Of a stretch of 64,000 nucleotides of DNA, positions 63,964 to 64,000 are shown in pieces (positions within the stretch are counted from its first letter, which is position 1; the number at the start of each line of letters is the position of its first letter). Origin of the DNA: DASZMX01 sp035551475. GTDB taxonomy: Bacteria > Verrucomicrobiota > Verrucomicrobiia > Limisphaerales > Palsa-1400. The notes under the pieces were generated by a model. It did not search any database, had not been told where the DNA came from, and saw only the letters and a list, made by a program, of their open reading frames with translations. The DNA lies in assembly GCA_035551475.1 (NCBI GenBank), contig DASZMX010000043.1, positions 1 through 64,000 of the forward strand, in the 5' to 3' direction. The translations under genes and the position numbers were made by a program.

Positions 63964-64000
63964 ATGAAAACTGCTCATTTTAAAACGGCGCTTCTGGCGG
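63964..64000 (+). CDS. Start of a further exported protein, cut by the window end
   Basis: Begins at ATG two bases after the stop of the mosaic protein gene. The twelve visible codons read MKTAHFKTALLA, which looks like the basic and first hydrophobic part of a signal peptide. It is probably cotranscribed with the mosaic protein gene. Nothing further can be said. Confidence 0.55.
   Translation, partial: MKTAHFKTALLA

Noticed and set aside
1..64000. CRISPR arrays, insertion sequences, integrases, phage genes, riboswitches
   Set aside because: No regularly spaced repeat series, transposase or integrase motif, or riboswitch-like leader was seen on reading through. The restriction-modification pair alone is not evidence of an island boundary.

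Overview
The window is GC-rich, densely coded DNA with mixed ATG/GTG/TTG starts, no insertion sequence, no CRISPR array and one tRNA. The gene content points to Verrucomicrobiota, perhaps the Pedosphaera/Limisphaera side (an inference from gene families; no marker gene was compared). The clues are very large secreted proteins with NHL propellers, Ig-like, chitobiase-like and cohesin/dockerin-like modules, a shared C-terminal module ending in Phe/Tyr-Phe/Tyr-Arg, a lone prepilin-type protein, Tat-exported DUF362, and secreted uronic-acid-active enzymes.

Layout. 1-1.8 kb: a type II restriction-modification pair whose genes overlap by 164 bases. 1.8-4.7 kb: two tandem secreted subtilisin-like proteases (minus). 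4.7-8.5 kb: a compact plus-strand housekeeping run (DUF192 lipoprotein, hemL, a 74-residue protein, ruvX, truA, trmL), then tRNA-Val. 8.6-13.0 kb: cupin, an ECF sigma factor with a membrane protein partner and a PDZ protein, a SirB1-like protein and rlmN. 13.0-19.3 kb: lemA, a Tat DUF362 protein, a conserved unknown, a PQQ-type propeller, a YceI protein and a sigma-54 response regulator. 19.3-30.1 kb: one apparent 10.7 kb minus-strand operon: PilN-, PilO- and PilP-like proteins, a secretin, then two giant paralogous proteins built as NHL propeller, chitobiase-like, cohesin-like, dockerin-like, cohesin-like, Ca-loop and C-terminal module. 30.3-35.2 kb: a DUF6580-like membrane protein, then mcsA-mcsB-clpC with a clear terminator. 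35.3-36.1 kb: ilvE.

36.2-51.6 kb is a polyuronide-use region. It holds a GH2 plus alginate-lyase-like fusion, a pectate-lyase-superfamily protein with a DNRLRE domain, a prepilin-like protein, a histidine kinase with periplasmic OB-like repeats and its LuxR-type regulator, a GH5 enzyme, a GH105-DUF4861 enzyme, kduI and kduD. Secreted enzymes would release unsaturated uronic acids and KduI/KduD would feed them toward 2-keto-3-deoxygluconate. No SusC/SusD pair and no transporter is present. 51.6-56.5 kb: sulfotransferase, histidine phosphatase, CHASE2-adenylate cyclase and a membrane-anchored helical protein (minus). 56.7-64.0 kb: a 2411-residue mosaic protein with an embedded trypsin-like domain, followed by the first codons of another exported protein.

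The strongest candidates for something new are the operon joining a secretin and pilus-type alignment proteins to two cohesin/dockerin-bearing giants, and the C-terminal module shared by five secreted proteins across the window, which behaves like a sorting tag. No stretch longer than about 230 bases lacks a gene. The larger gaps (16946-17166, 30050-30277, 53324-53492, 56509-56725) hold at most promoters and hairpins.
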